64,000 nt of DNA from Methylibium rhizosphaerae. GTDB lineage: Bacteria; Pseudomonadota; Gammaproteobacteria; Burkholderiales; Burkholderiaceae_C. The notes under the pieces were generated by a model, which saw only the letters and a program-made list of their open reading frames with translations, was not told the DNA's origin and did no database searches. Below, in pieces: positions 17,819 to 27,576 of this stretch (the stretch's first letter is position 1; every line of letters starts with the position of its first letter). A program made the translations under genes and the position numbers. The DNA is taken from positions 186,001 through 250,000 of the forward strand of contig NZ_SWAR01000004.1 of assembly GCF_006386545.1 (NCBI RefSeq), in the 5' to 3' direction.

Positions 17819-19069
17819 TTAGTCGATCAAGGCGGCCGCGCGGTAGCAGGCCGCTGCGCGTTCGGCGTCGTCTTCCTTCTCGGCCATCCCGGCCAGCACC
17901 CGCCAGGCGTGGCGGCGCTGCGCTCCGTCGAGCGTGGGCGCTTCGGCCGCAAATTCGAGCAGGCGCCGGGCCTTGCCCCACAGTTCGCGCTCGGCCAGCG
18001 CACGGCCTACGGCGTGGGCGATTGCCGGTTCGCGCGGAAAGGCCTGCACCGCAGCTTCGAGCACCGGCAGCCAGTCGGCGGTGAGGCCTCGGATCGATGC
18101 GACCAGCGCAGCCGCCAGCACGGCGCGGTCGTCGGCGCTCGCGGCGCTGAGGCGTTCCCAGAACGGGCGCAGCCAGGCGCGGCCGGTCTCGGGAGCGCCG
18201 AGCTTGCTGGCATGGGTGGCGGCACGCGCGGCCACGTGCGGGTCGCGGCGATCCACCGCGTCGAACTGCATCCAGGTGCGCCGCAGCTGGTCGGCGTCGC
18301 GGGCCGATTCGAGGGCCTGACAGGCGAGCGATCGCAGCAGCCCCTGCGCCGCCACCGGCGAAAAGCCCTGGTGCTTGGCCAGCAGGCGGGCGGTCTTCAG
18401 GGCTTCGAGCGGCTGGTCGGCCACACGGGCGGCCTGCAGCTTGAGCCGCAGTGCATGGGTGCGGCGCGCCACGCCGGGCGGCAGCTCGCTCAGGCCTTCG
18501 AGGGCCCGGCCCGCGTCGCGGTCGTCGAGGGCCCACTCGGCCGCCAGCAGGCGCGCGCCTTCCTCGGTCGGCCGCACGCCGACGGCCAGGCGGCGTGACA
18601 GCTCGAGCGCGCGGTCGAGGTGTTCGTCGCGACGGGTGCGGTCCTGCAGCCTGTGCAGGCTGCCGGCCGACAGCAGGTGGCCGAGCGCGGCGAAGTCATG
18701 GTCCTGCGACAGCTCCGGCGTGTCGGCCTGGATGGCCACCGCACGCTGTGCCGCCTTGTGTGCCCGCGTGTAGCGGCCGCCGAAGTACAGCGCCAGCGCC
18801 TCGCGCAGCGCGGCCTGGGCCGTGCGATCGCGCCGGGCCACGCGCCATTCGCGCGCACGCTGCGGCAGCCCGATCAGCGCGTTGAGGGTGCGCACCACCG
18901 AATACACGGCGAAGCACGCGGCCACCAGTCCGACCAGGAACAGGTTGAGCGAGAAGTCGATGCGCCATGGCGTCCAGTACACCGAGACGAGGCCGTCGTT
19001 GGTGCCGAGCGTGGCGGCGGCGACCACGGCCACGGCGGCCAGCAGCAGCAGCCAGACGACGGTACGCAT
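17819..19069 (-). CDS. hemY: HemY-type membrane protein of the heme gene cluster
   Basis: This 416-residue protein has two N-terminal membrane segments (about residues 3-20 and 40-62) and a long alpha-helical, TPR-like cytoplasmic or periplasmic part. It is the proteobacterial HemY found behind hemC-hemD-hemX, not the Bacillus protoporphyrinogen oxidase of the same name. Its start codon shares one base with the stop of hemDX (TGATG), so translation is coupled. The family is thought to influence late heme synthesis, but no enzymatic activity is clear. Confidence 0.9.
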   Translation of the reverse strand: MRTVVWLLLLAAVAVVAAATLGTNDGLVSVYWTPWRIDFSLNLFLVGLVAACFAVYSVVRTLNALIGLPQRAREWRVARRDRTAQAALREALALYFGGRYTRAHKAAQRAVAIQADTPELSQDHDFAALGHLLSAGSLHRLQDRTRRDEHLDRALELSRRLAVGVRPTEEGARLLAAEWALDDRDAGRALEGLSELPPGVARRTHALRLKLQAARVADQPLEALKTARLLAKHQGFSPVAAQGLLRSLACQALESARDADQLRRTWMQFDAVDRRDPHVAARAATHASKLGAPETGRAWLRPFWERLSAASADDRAVLAAALVASIRGLTADWLPVLEAAVQAFPREPAIAHAVGRALAERELWGKARRLLEFAAEAPTLDGAQRRHAWRVLAGMAEKEDDAERAAACYRAAALID

Positions 19070-21039
19070 CAGCGGCCTGCCGCGGCGGCGGCCAGCGCCG
19101 CCAGCGTGTCGTCGGGGCGCGGCACGCCGCCCTGGCGGCTCTGCGCGGACACCTGGCGCAGCAGCTCGGCGGCCACGGTGGTCTTGCGGGAACTGCCGTC
19201 GAAGTAGCGGTTCAGCGCCGCAAGCGCTGCCTGAACGTCGGACTGCGTGGTGTCGAACTGGCGGCTGAGCAGCGCCAGCCGCGCGTTCAGCAGCTTGAGC
19301 TTGAGGTTCTCGCGCAGGAAGAAGCCCTGCTCGGGCGCCATGAGCATGGCGTCGGGCGCGTCGATGCGCGTCACGCGCACCAGCGAGCGCAGCTCGTTCC
19401 AGGCAGGCAACCACCATTGCTGCAGCTGCTCGCGCCAGCCGGCGGCAGACGAGGCCGGCGCGGCCGGTGCCGACGCGCCACCGCGCACGCCGGCGGCGCG
19501 CTGCGCCCTCGCCAGCGCCGGATTCGCGGACTTCGTGTCGACCTCGCTCGCGCTGCTCAGCAGCGGCAGCTCGTCGACGAGGCGCACCACCTCGTCGAGC
19601 TTGATGACCAGCGTGGAGATGTCGGCCACGCCCACCGCCTTGACGCGATCGAGGTCGCGGGCAATGGCACGGCGCACGCCTTCCAGGCGCGGCTGGTTGA
19701 CCCGCACGAGGCGCTCGTCGGCGGACTTGAGCGCCGCGACCAGCGGCTCGGCGCTGCCGGTGATGGCGGTCTGCTGCAAGGCCACGCGCAAGCCGGCCTC
19801 GATGTCGACCACCAGGTTCTCGTCGCGCGAGCGTGACAGCGACTGGATCAGTTCTTCGAGCTGGCCGCGCTGCAACGCCACTTCGGCCACACGCGCCTCG
19901 AGCAGCGCGGCCTTCGCGGCGGTCTCGCGAGAGACGTCCTGCGCCTGCTTGGCGAGCACCCGCGCCTCGGTGGCCTCGCCCTGGCTGTCCTGCTGGCGGC
20001 GCACGAGCTCCTGCTCGAGGCTGTGCACGCGCTGCTGCGCCGACCAGGCCATCCACAAGCTGGCCGCCACCGCCAGCAGCGCCAGAGCGGCCGCCGGCAA
20101 TACCCAGGCGGCCTTGCGCGCGGCGGCAGGGCGCACGCCCGACGGCGATGGATCGGCAACGGCAGCAGCGGCGACGGCAGGAGGGTCGATGTCGGTCACG
20201 GGGGAAGCGGGCAGCAACACGGAGGGGGCAGCGTCGATCGATTGTATCGACGGGTCCTTCGCCGCCGAGGCTACGCAGGCCAGCACGTCGTCGAACGGCG
20301 GCGCAGACGAGAGCACCCGGCCGAACCCCGCCGCCCGCGCGCTCTGCGCGATCCGCTCATGCGTGCAGCAGGCCGACCACGCGGTCCCGGGCGGCCCCAG
20401 CTGCAGCTCGGCCAGGCGGGCCTGCAGGTGGCCGATGGCCTCGGAACTGCTGAACAGCCACAGGTGTTCGGCCGGCGACAGCACCGCGCGGCGCAGCAGG
20501 GCATCCGCCGCGGCGTCCCACGCCGGCGCAGTGCGCGAGTAGGCCGCCACGAAGTCGACCAGCGCGCCGCGCACGCGCAGCGTGTCGGCCAGCCATTCGC
20601 GGCCGCTGCCCGCGGCACCGTCGCCGCCCCGCACGATGAGCACGTGCGCGCCGTGCCAGTCCTCGTGCTCCAGCACCTGCCACAGGGCCTCGGAGTCGAA
20701 CTGCGGCGCATCGGCCGGCGGCGCCACCACCGCGTCGGCCGGCATGCCGCCCTCCAGCAGCGCCTCGGTGGTGCCGGGGCCCGGCGAGGCGGCGCGCACG
20801 CCGGCCGGCCAGGCCGCGCCCGGTGGCTGCGAGGCCAGAAACTGCTGCGCGGCATTCGGGCTCACGAACATGACCAGCCGATAGCCCGGCAGCGCCTGCC
20901 AGGCCGACTGCACCGCGGCGGCATCGGCAGCCGGCGCAATGCCGATCAATGGCAGCGCATGCGCATCGATGCCTCGCTCGCGCAGGCGCTGCACCCACGA
21001 GGCCGCCTGGGCCTGCGGGCGGGTCACCAGCACACGCAT
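19069..21039 (-). CDS. hemDX: Fused uroporphyrinogen-III synthase and HemX membrane protein
   Basis: Residues 1-260 are uroporphyrinogen-III synthase (starts MRVLVTRPQAQ), which closes and inverts ring D of hydroxymethylbilane. After a proline-rich linker comes one membrane helix (AAWVLPAAALALLAVAASLW), then a coiled coil and the C-terminal HemX domain. The frame is continuous, so this is a real HemD-HemX fusion, known from related Burkholderiales. A GTG at 21051 that overlaps the hemC stop is an alternative start. Confidence 0.93.
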   Translation of the reverse strand: MRVLVTRPQAQAASWVQRLRERGIDAHALPLIGIAPAADAAAVQSAWQALPGYRLVMFVSPNAAQQFLASQPPGAAWPAGVRAASPGPGTTEALLEGGMPADAVVAPPADAPQFDSEALWQVLEHEDWHGAHVLIVRGGDGAAGSGREWLADTLRVRGALVDFVAAYSRTAPAWDAAADALLRRAVLSPAEHLWLFSSSEAIGHLQARLAELQLGPPGTAWSACCTHERIAQSARAAGFGRVLSSAPPFDDVLACVASAAKDPSIQSIDAAPSVLLPASPVTDIDPPAVAAAAVADPSPSGVRPAAARKAAWVLPAAALALLAVAASLWMAWSAQQRVHSLEQELVRRQQDSQGEATEARVLAKQAQDVSRETAAKAALLEARVAEVALQRGQLEELIQSLSRSRDENLVVDIEAGLRVALQQTAITGSAEPLVAALKSADERLVRVNQPRLEGVRRAIARDLDRVKAVGVADISTLVIKLDEVVRLVDELPLLSSASEVDTKSANPALARAQRAAGVRGGASAPAAPASSAAGWREQLQQWWLPAWNELRSLVRVTRIDAPDAMLMAPEQGFFLRENLKLKLLNARLALLSRQFDTTQSDVQAALAALNRYFDGSSRKTTVAAELLRQVSAQSRQGGVPRPDDTLAALAAAAAGR

Positions 21040-21047
21040 CGGCTCGC

Positions 21048-21989
21048 TCACAGGCTCGCGAGCAGGGCCGCGCCTCCCGCGTCGCGCAGCAGCTGTGCCG
21101 CCTGCAGGCCCAGCGCCTCGGCGGCCTTCGTGTCGTCGCCGACGGCGGCCCTGGCCTGCGCCTTGATGAGCGGCTGCCGCGCGTCTTCCGGATGGCCCAG
21201 CGCGGCATGCAGCACCAGCTGGTCGCCGTCCCACGAGGCATAGGCGGCCAGCGGCATGCTGCAGCTGCCTCCCAGGGCACGCGACACGGCCCGCTCGGCA
21301 TGCGCTGCGAGCCAGGTGGGCATGTCGGTCAACGGAGCGAGCGCCTCGCGCAGCTCGTTCTCTTCGGTGCGGGTCTCGATGCCCAGCGCGCCCTGGCCCG
21401 CCGCCGGAATCATCTCGGCCGGGTCGAACAGGTCGCGGATGCGCGGCGCCAGGCCCAGCCGCTTGAGCCCTGCAGCCGCCAGCACGATGGCGTCGTACCG
21501 GCCTTCGTCGAGCTTGCGCAGGCGCGTATCGAGGTTGCCGCGCAGCGGCTCGATCTGCAGGTCAGGGCGCAGCGCCCGCAGCTGCACCACGCGGCGCAGG
21601 CTGGAGGTGCCCACCTTCGCCCCCTGCGGCAGCTCGTCGAGCCGGGCATGGTGGTTCGACACGAAGGCATCGCGCGGGTCCTCGCGCTCCAGCACCGCCG
21701 CGAGCACGAAACCCTGCGGCAGCTCCATCGGCACGTCCTTCAGCGAATGCACCGCGAGGTGGGCGCGGCGCTCCTCGAGCGCCACCTCGAGCTCCTTCAC
21801 GAACAGCCCCTTGCCGCCGACCTTGGACAAGGTGCGGTCGAGGATCTGGTCGCCGCGGGTGGTCATGCCCAGCAGTTCGACCGGGCGCGCATGCCGCTCG
21901 CGCAATAGCGCGCGCACATGCTCGGCCTGCCACAGGGCGAGCCGGCTCTCGCGCGTGGCAATGATCCAGGGGGCAAGGGTTTCAGGCAT
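21048..21989 (-). CDS. hemC: Hydroxymethylbilane synthase (porphobilinogen deaminase)
   Basis: HemC joins four porphobilinogen molecules into hydroxymethylbilane, the substrate of the HemD half of the next gene. The protein is 313 residues, normal for the family. Signature parts include [16 protein letters not shown] and the cofactor-binding cysteine C243 in GGSCSMPL, which holds the dipyrromethane primer. It is the first gene of the hemC-hemDX-hemY operon and diverges from ppc. Confidence 0.98.
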   Translation of the reverse strand: MPETLAPWIIATRESRLALWQAEHVRALLRERHARPVELLGMTTRGDQILDRTLSKVGGKGLFVKELEVALEERRAHLAVHSLKDVPMELPQGFVLAAVLEREDPRDAFVSNHHARLDELPQGAKVGTSSLRRVVQLRALRPDLQIEPLRGNLDTRLRKLDEGRYDAIVLAAAGLKRLGLAPRIRDLFDPAEMIPAAGQGALGIETRTEENELREALAPLTDMPTWLAAHAERAVSRALGGSCSMPLAAYASWDGDQLVLHAALGHPEDARQPLIKAQARAAVGDDTKAAEALGLQAAQLLRDAGGAALLASL

Positions 21990-22107
21990 GCGGCGATGCT
22001 AGCAGCAGGCCCTCCGCGCGCAGCCTCGCGAACCGGCAGCGCACAGCCGTGCGAAGCACCGCTGTTACCATTGCCGGTGAAACAAAGTTACATCGCCTGA
22101 GGGATCC

Positions 22108-24942
22108 ATGCCGCGTGCCGCTCGCTCCTCCGCCGCCTCCTCCCCTGCCGTCAAGTCCGCTCGCGCATCGCGCGCCGGCAACGACGCCGCCGAGAAGAAC
22201 CGCCCCTTGATCGAGGACATCCGGCTGCTCGGCCGCATCCTGGGCGATGTGATCCGCGAGCAGGAAGGCCGCGAGGCCTTCGACCTCATCGAGCGCATCC
22301 GCCAGCTGTCGGTGGCCTATCGGCTCAAGCGCGACGCCAGCGCCGGCAAGACGCTCGACCGCCTGCTGAAGAACCTCTCGGGCGACCAGACGGTGTCGGT
22401 GATCCGCGCCTTCAGCTACTTCTCGCACCTGGCCAACATCGCCGAGGATCGCCACCACGTGCGGCGCCGCGAGCACCACGAGCACCAGGGCCACATGCAG
22501 GAAGGTTCGCTGCCGATGTGCTTCGAGCGCCTGGCCGAAAAGGACATCCGCGCCGCCGACATCGCCAGGACGCTAGCCAACGCCTACATCTCGCCGGTGC
22601 TGACCGCGCACCCCACCGAAGTGCAGCGCAAGTCCATCCTCGATGCCGAGCGCGCCATCGCCGAGCTGATCCACCAGCGCGACGGCCTGGTCACCGACCG
22701 CGAGCGCGAGGACAACGAGGCGCTGCTGCGCGCACGCGTCACGCAGCTGTGGCAGACCCGCATGCTGCGCTACACCAAGCTGACGGTGGCCAACGAGATC
22801 GAGAACGCGCTGTCGTACTACCACGCCACCTTCCTGCGGCAGATCCCGCGCATGTACCGCGAGATCGAACGTTCGCTGCCGGGCTTCGAGGTGGCGCCGT
22901 TCTTCCGCATGGGCAACTGGATCGGCGGCGACCGCGACGGCAACCCGAACGTCACTGCGCAGACGCTCGCCTTCGCGCTGCAGCAGCAGAGCGAAACCGC
23001 GCTGCGCTTCTACCTCACCGAAGTGCACGAGCTGGGCGCGGAACTGTCGATCTCGGCCATGCTTGTGGAAGTGACGCCCGAGATGAAGGCACTGGCCGAG
23101 CGCTCGCCCGACACCAACGAGCACCGCAAGGACGAGCCCTACCGCCGCGCGCTGATCGGCATGTACGCCCGCCTGGCCGGCACGCTGCAGGCACTCACCG
23201 GCACCGAGGCGCTGCGCCATGCGGTGGCGCCGTCGACGCCCTACGCCTCGCCCGACGAGCTGCTGGCCGACCTGCGGGTGATCGAGTCTTCGCTGCTGTC
23301 GCACTTCGGCGCGGCGCTGGCCGACGTGCGCCTGCGCCCGCTGATCCGCGCGGTGCAGGTGTTCGGCTTCCACCTGGCCACGGTGGACCTGCGCCAGAGC
23401 TCCGACAAGCACGAGGCCGTGATCGCCGAGCTGCTGGCCACGGCCAAGCTGCAGCCCGACTATGCGGCGCTCGACGAGGCGGCCAAGGTCGAACTGCTGG
23501 TGAAGCTGCTCAACGATGCACGGCCGCTCAAGGTGCGCGGCGCCGCCTACAGCGAGCATGCCGAGGGCGAGCTGGCGATCTTCGAGGCGGCGCGCGAGAT
23601 GCGCGCGCGCTACGGCCGGCAGGCGATCCGCCACTACATCATCAGCCACACCGAAACCGTGAGCGACCTGCTCGAGGTGCTGCTGCTGCAGAAGGAAGCC
23701 GGCCTTGTGCGCGGCACGCTCGCCGAAGGCGCCACCGCCGACCTGATCGTGGTGCCGCTGTTCGAGACGATCGGCGACCTGCGCAATGCCGCGCCCATCA
23801 TGCGCGAGTTCTATGCGGTGCCGGGCGTGCTCGACCTCGTGAAGCGTTCCGGCGGCGAGCAGGACATCATGCTCGGCTACAGCGACAGCAACAAGGACGG
23901 CGGCTTCTTCACCAGCAACTGGGAGCTCTATCGCGCCGAGATCGCGCTGGTGGAGCTGTTCGGCGAGCTGAAGAACGGCCACGACGTCACCTTGCGCCTG
24001 TTCCACGGTCGCGGCGGCACGGTGGGCCGCGGCGGCGGCCCGAGCTACCAGGCCATCCTGGCCCAGCCGCCGGGCACGGTGAACGGCCAGATCCGCCTCA
24101 CCGAGCAGGGCGAGGTCATCGCCTCCAAGTACGCCAACCCCGAGATCGGCCGGCGCAACCTCGAGACGCTGGTGGCAGCCACGCTGGAGGCCACGCTGCT
24201 GCACCCCACCAAGAGCGCGCCGAAGGCGTTCCTTGAGGCGGCCAACGAGATCTCGAACGCCAGCATGTCGGCCTACCGCCGGCTGGTCTACGAAACCCCG
24301 GGCTTCACCGACTACTTCTTCGCTGCCACCCCGATCCGCGAGATCGCCGAGCTGAACATCGGCTCGCGGCCGGCCTCGCGCAAGGCCACCCGGGCCATCG
24401 AGGACCTGCGGGCCATCCCCTGGGGCTTCTCATGGGGCCAGTGCCGCGTGGCGCTGCCGGGCTGGTACGGCTTCGGCTCGGCCATCGAGCGCTACCTGGG
24501 CGCCCAGCAGAAGGACAGGAAGGAGCGGCTCGCGCTGCTGCAGCGCATGCACCGGCAGTGGCCGTTCTTCCGCACGCTGCTGTCGAACATGGACATGGTG
24601 CTGGCCAAGAGCGACCTGGCCCTGGCCACCCGCTATGTCGAGCTGGTGGAAGACAAGCGCACCGCGAAGAAGATCTTCAACGCCATCCAGGACGAATGGC
24701 AGCGCACGAACGCGGCGCTGTCGCTCATCACCGGCGAAAAGCAGCGCCTGGCGTCGAACCCGACGCTGGCTCGCTCGATCGAGCACCGCTTTCCCTACCT
24801 CGACCCGCTGAACCACCTGCAGGTCGAGCTGATGCGGCGCTACCGTGAGCAGAAGGAGCACGGCACGGTGAACGAGCGGGTCCAGCGCGGCATCCACATC
24901 TCGATCAACGGCGTGGCCGCAGGCCTGCGCAACACCGGCTAG
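22108..24942 (+). CDS. ppc: Phosphoenolpyruvate carboxylase
   Basis: The enzyme converts phosphoenolpyruvate and bicarbonate to oxaloacetate, refilling the TCA cycle. The 944-residue protein has the conserved [24 protein letters not shown], the glycine-rich loop [14 protein letters not shown], and the invariant C-terminal NTG. The N-terminal 30 residues are a variable Ala/Ser-rich extension. The ATG at 22108 has GAGGGA upstream. It diverges from hemC across a 118-base spacer. Confidence 0.98.
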   Translation: MPRAARSSAASSPAVKSARASRAGNDAAEKNRPLIEDIRLLGRILGDVIREQEGREAFDLIERIRQLSVAYRLKRDASAGKTLDRLLKNLSGDQTVSVIRAFSYFSHLANIAEDRHHVRRREHHEHQGHMQEGSLPMCFERLAEKDIRAADIARTLANAYISPVLTAHPTEVQRKSILDAERAIAELIHQRDGLVTDREREDNEALLRARVTQLWQTRMLRYTKLTVANEIENALSYYHATFLRQIPRMYREIERSLPGFEVAPFFRMGNWIGGDRDGNPNVTAQTLAFALQQQSETALRFYLTEVHELGAELSISAMLVEVTPEMKALAERSPDTNEHRKDEPYRRALIGMYARLAGTLQALTGTEALRHAVAPSTPYASPDELLADLRVIESSLLSHFGAALADVRLRPLIRAVQVFGFHLATVDLRQSSDKHEAVIAELLATAKLQPDYAALDEAAKVELLVKLLNDARPLKVRGAAYSEHAEGELAIFEAAREMRARYGRQAIRHYIISHTETVSDLLEVLLLQKEAGLVRGTLAEGATADLIVVPLFETIGDLRNAAPIMREFYAVPGVLDLVKRSGGEQDIMLGYSDSNKDGGFFTSNWELYRAEIALVELFGELKNGHDVTLRLFHGRGGTVGRGGGPSYQAILAQPPGTVNGQIRLTEQGEVIASKYANPEIGRRNLETLVAATLEATLLHPTKSAPKAFLEAANEISNASMSAYRRLVYETPGFTDYFFAATPIREIAELNIGSRPASRKATRAIEDLRAIPWGFSWGQCRVALPGWYGFGSAIERYLGAQQKDRKERLALLQRMHRQWPFFRTLLSNMDMVLAKSDLALATRYVELVEDKRTAKKIFNAIQDEWQRTNAALSLITGEKQRLASNPTLARSIEHRFPYLDPLNHLQVELMRRYREQKEHGTVNERVQRGIHISINGVAAGLRNTG

Positions 24943-24956
24943 GCAGATCAGCCCCT

Positions 24957-25020
24957 CGGCCGTCGGCGACGGCCGGGCCGCTCCCCTGACAGGCATGCCG
25001 CTTGCCGCGCTGCGGCAAGC
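24957..25020. terminator. Two GC-rich hairpins between ppc and the convergent gene
   Basis: CGGCCGTC/GACGGCCG (24957-24975, three-base loop) and GCTTGCCGC/GCGGCAAGC (25000-25020, three-base loop) are perfect stems of 8 and 9 bp. Neither has a strong T-run, but their location between convergent genes suggests bidirectional termination. Confidence 0.6.
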
Positions 25021-25065
25021 GAGCCTCAGGGGGTCAGCATGGGCATCAATGCCGCCGCAGCAGCA

Positions 25066-25878
25066 TCACTCGTCGTCGCCGCCGAGCACGCCGCCCAGCA
25101 GGCCACCGGCGCCGAAGCCGCCGAGCACCGAGCCTTCCTCACGCGAGCCGCCCATCTGGGGCGCCGCGGCAAACACGCGCGAAGCCAGCCGCGAGAACGG
25201 CAAGCTTTGCAGCCATACCGTGCCCGGGCCGGTCAACTTGGCGAAGAACAGGCCCTCGCCGCCGAACAGCGCGGTCTTGATCTTGCCGACGTACTGGATC
25301 TCGAAATTGACGTTGGGCGTGTAGGCCACCACGCAGCCGGTGTCCACCAGCAGCGTCTGGCCGGGCTGCAGCTCGCGCTTGACCACGGTGCCGCCCGCAT
25401 GCACGAAGGCCAGGCCGTCGCCCTCGAGCTTCTGCATGATGAAGCCCTCGCCGCCGAAGAAGCCGACCGACAGCTTCTGCTGGAAGGCGATGCCCAGGCT
25501 CACGCCGCGCGCCGCGCACAGGAAGGCGTCCTTCTGGCACAGCAGCATGCCGCCCAGTTGCCGGAGGTCCATCGGCAGGATCTTGCCGGGGTAGGGCGCC
25601 GCGAAGGCCACCCGCTTCTTGCCCTGGCCGGCGTTGGTGTAGACGGTGGTGAACAGCGACTCGCCGGTGATCAGGCGCTTGCCGGCGCCCAGCAGCTTGC
25701 CGAAGAAGCCGCCCTGGTTCTTGGAGCCGTCGCCGAACACCGAGTCCATGTCGATGCCGGCGTCCATGAACATCATGCTGCCGGCTTCGCCGATGGCCGC
25801 CTCGCCCGGGTCGAGCTCGACCTCCACGAACTGCATCTCGGAGCCCTTGATCTCGAAGTCCACTACATCCATCGCCAT
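25066..25878 (-). CDS. TIGR00266 / AIM24-type protein
   Basis: This 270-residue protein begins [15 protein letters not shown] and consists of repeated beta-rich segments with glycines, characteristic of the TIGR00266 (AIM24-like) family of unknown function. The tail is Gly-rich and acidic ([11 protein letters not shown]). I chose ATG 25878 because AGGAGA is 6-9 bases upstream; the open frame continues further but reads as noise. There is no signal peptide. The gene stands alone, convergent with ppc. Confidence 0.9.
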   Translation of the reverse strand: MAMDVVDFEIKGSEMQFVEVELDPGEAAIGEAGSMMFMDAGIDMDSVFGDGSKNQGGFFGKLLGAGKRLITGESLFTTVYTNAGQGKKRVAFAAPYPGKILPMDLRQLGGMLLCQKDAFLCAARGVSLGIAFQQKLSVGFFGGEGFIMQKLEGDGLAFVHAGGTVVKRELQPGQTLLVDTGCVVAYTPNVNFEIQYVGKIKTALFGGEGLFFAKLTGPGTVWLQSLPFSRLASRVFAAAPQMGGSREEGSVLGGFGAGGLLGGVLGGDDE

Positions 25879-26062
25879 GTCGTCTCTCCTGCGGGAGCAT
25901 TGATCCAGAGGGCGCCGATGGTAACGAATCGGCGCAGCCTCCCGGCCCCCCCCAGGATGCGTGGCCGAGGCCGCCTTTTGGGGGAGTGAAGCCGGCAGGT
26001 GCACTGGGGAGAATGCGCCTCACTTCGCCGAGCCACCCCTTCCATTCATTCCGCCTGCTGCC

Positions 26063-27280
26063 ATGCCCCCGCTTGCCGACCTGCACCTGCCCACGCTGAT
26101 GGGCGTGAGCGCGGTCGTGATGCTGGTGGTCGCGGGCATCATGACCCTGTTCGGCTGCACGCAGCACATCTACCGCGGCTTCTGGTGGTGGACCGCCGCC
26201 CAGTGGATGGGCAGCGTCGGTGTCGGCCTGCAGCTGGCGCGCGACGCCTGGCCCGCGGTGCTGCCGCTGTCGATCGCGCTGCTGCTGCAATGGCCGATCA
26301 CGCTGCTGGTCGGCTTGCGGCGCTTCCACGCCCGCAGCGCCCTGCCCGGCTCGGCCCGCACCGACCTGCTGCTGCTGGCCGTCGTCACGGCCGCCTGGCT
26401 GATCGCCTGGGCGGGCCCTGGCACGCTGCTGCCGCGCGTCACCGCGTTTTCGTTCGGCATGGCGCTCGCCTTCGGCTATGCGGCCTGGGTGCTGGGCCGG
26501 CTGCCGGCGCGCTCGCGGCGTCCGACGCTGCAGGCGCTGCGGCTTCTGCTGCTGGTGAACGCCTCGGTGCAGGCAGTGCACCTGGCGCTGGTGTGGTCCG
26601 GCGCCATCACGCCCCAGCCCGCCACGCCCGGCATGGTGCTGCCCATGGTGCTCACCACGCTGTGCCTGCTGTACCTCGCGCTCGTGCTCACCTACGAACG
26701 CACCGGCGACAACCTGCGCGAATCGCAGCGCCAGCTGCGCGTGCTGGCCGACATGGACATGCTCACCGAGGTACCCAACCGCCGCCACTTCGAGGAACTC
26801 GCTTCGCAGGCCCTCGCGATGAGCGCGCCCGGCTCCGCCTCGCTGATGCTGTTCGACATCGACCACTTCAAGCAGGTCAACGACTCCCACGGCCATGCCG
26901 CCGGGGACGACGCCCTGCGGCTGGTGGCCCGCTGTGCGCGGCAGCTGCTGCGCACCGGTGACGTGGTGGGCCGCCTGGGTGGCGACGAGTTCGTGGTGCT
27001 GCTGCCCGAGACCGACGTGAACGCGGCGCTGCACGTGGCCGACCGCATGGTCGCGCAGATCGAAGACGAATGCCGCCACCAGCCCTACCCGGCCCTGAGC
27101 CTGAGCTTCGGCGCGGTGCAGGCACTGCCGGGCGAGTCGCTCTCGCAGGCGCTGCGGCGTGCCGACGAGGCGCTCTACGAAGCCAAGCGCCAGGGCCGCA
27201 GCCGCGCCGTGGCCGGCATCCAGGAAGACGGGGAATCCGTCTTCAGCACCAGCAGGCCGCTGGGGCTCACCACCTCCTGA
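26063..27280 (+). CDS. Membrane-bound diguanylate cyclase
   Basis: The enzyme makes cyclic di-GMP from two GTP. About six hydrophobic helices fill residues 10-210. The GGDEF domain follows, with the intact active site RLGGDEF near residues 303-308 and metal-binding FDIDHFKQVND upstream. No RxxD inhibitory site is obvious directly before the GGDEF motif. I start at MPPLADLH (26063); upstream in-frame sequence lacks membrane or coding character. The signal sensed by the membrane part is unknown. Confidence 0.93.
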   Translation: MPPLADLHLPTLMGVSAVVMLVVAGIMTLFGCTQHIYRGFWWWTAAQWMGSVGVGLQLARDAWPAVLPLSIALLLQWPITLLVGLRRFHARSALPGSARTDLLLLAVVTAAWLIAWAGPGTLLPRVTAFSFGMALAFGYAAWVLGRLPARSRRPTLQALRLLLLVNASVQAVHLALVWSGAITPQPATPGMVLPMVLTTLCLLYLALVLTYERTGDNLRESQRQLRVLADMDMLTEVPNRRHFEELASQALAMSAPGSASLMLFDIDHFKQVNDSHGHAAGDDALRLVARCARQLLRTGDVVGRLGGDEFVVLLPETDVNAALHVADRMVAQIEDECRHQPYPALSLSFGAVQALPGESLSQALRRADEALYEAKRQGRSRAVAGIQEDGESVFSTSRPLGLTTS

Positions 27281-27496
27281 GACGCACCGCCTCCTGCGGC
27301 AGCTGCTGATGCCGCACGAGGGTGAAGCTGCGGCCTCCGCTGTTGCCGAGCCGCGATGCGCGCTTCGCAACATGCCGCGCCGCGTTTGCTCGCAATGCAG
27401 CAACTCGAATTCCGAATGAGCAAGCGCGCCCAGGAAATAAGTCGGCGCATCAAGGGCTTGGCCGCGCTGCACCTGGCGCAAGGCGACCCGGGGCGC

Positions 27497-27512
27497 TGGC
27501 GCAGGGCTTGCG
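27497..27512 (+). promoter_or_regulatory. Candidate sigma-54 promoter of the DUF1549-DUF1501 operon
   Basis: TGGCGCAGGGCTTGCG matches the -24/-12 consensus (TGGC, TTGC) with exact spacing and lies 65 bases before the ATG at 27577. The rest of the 296-base spacer after the diguanylate cyclase holds no gene. A dyad, TTGCTCGCAATGCAGCAA, sits upstream at 27386-27403 and could be an activator site. Confidence 0.55.
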
Positions 27513-27576
27513 AAAGGACGGGCGTGCACGCAACAGACAAGGCGTGACAGCAACCTCACCTGACAGGGGTCCGTCC

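Noticed and set aside
22573-24204. A 543-codon open frame antisense to ppc
   Set aside because: ppc is intact with all signatures; the antisense product has no domain.
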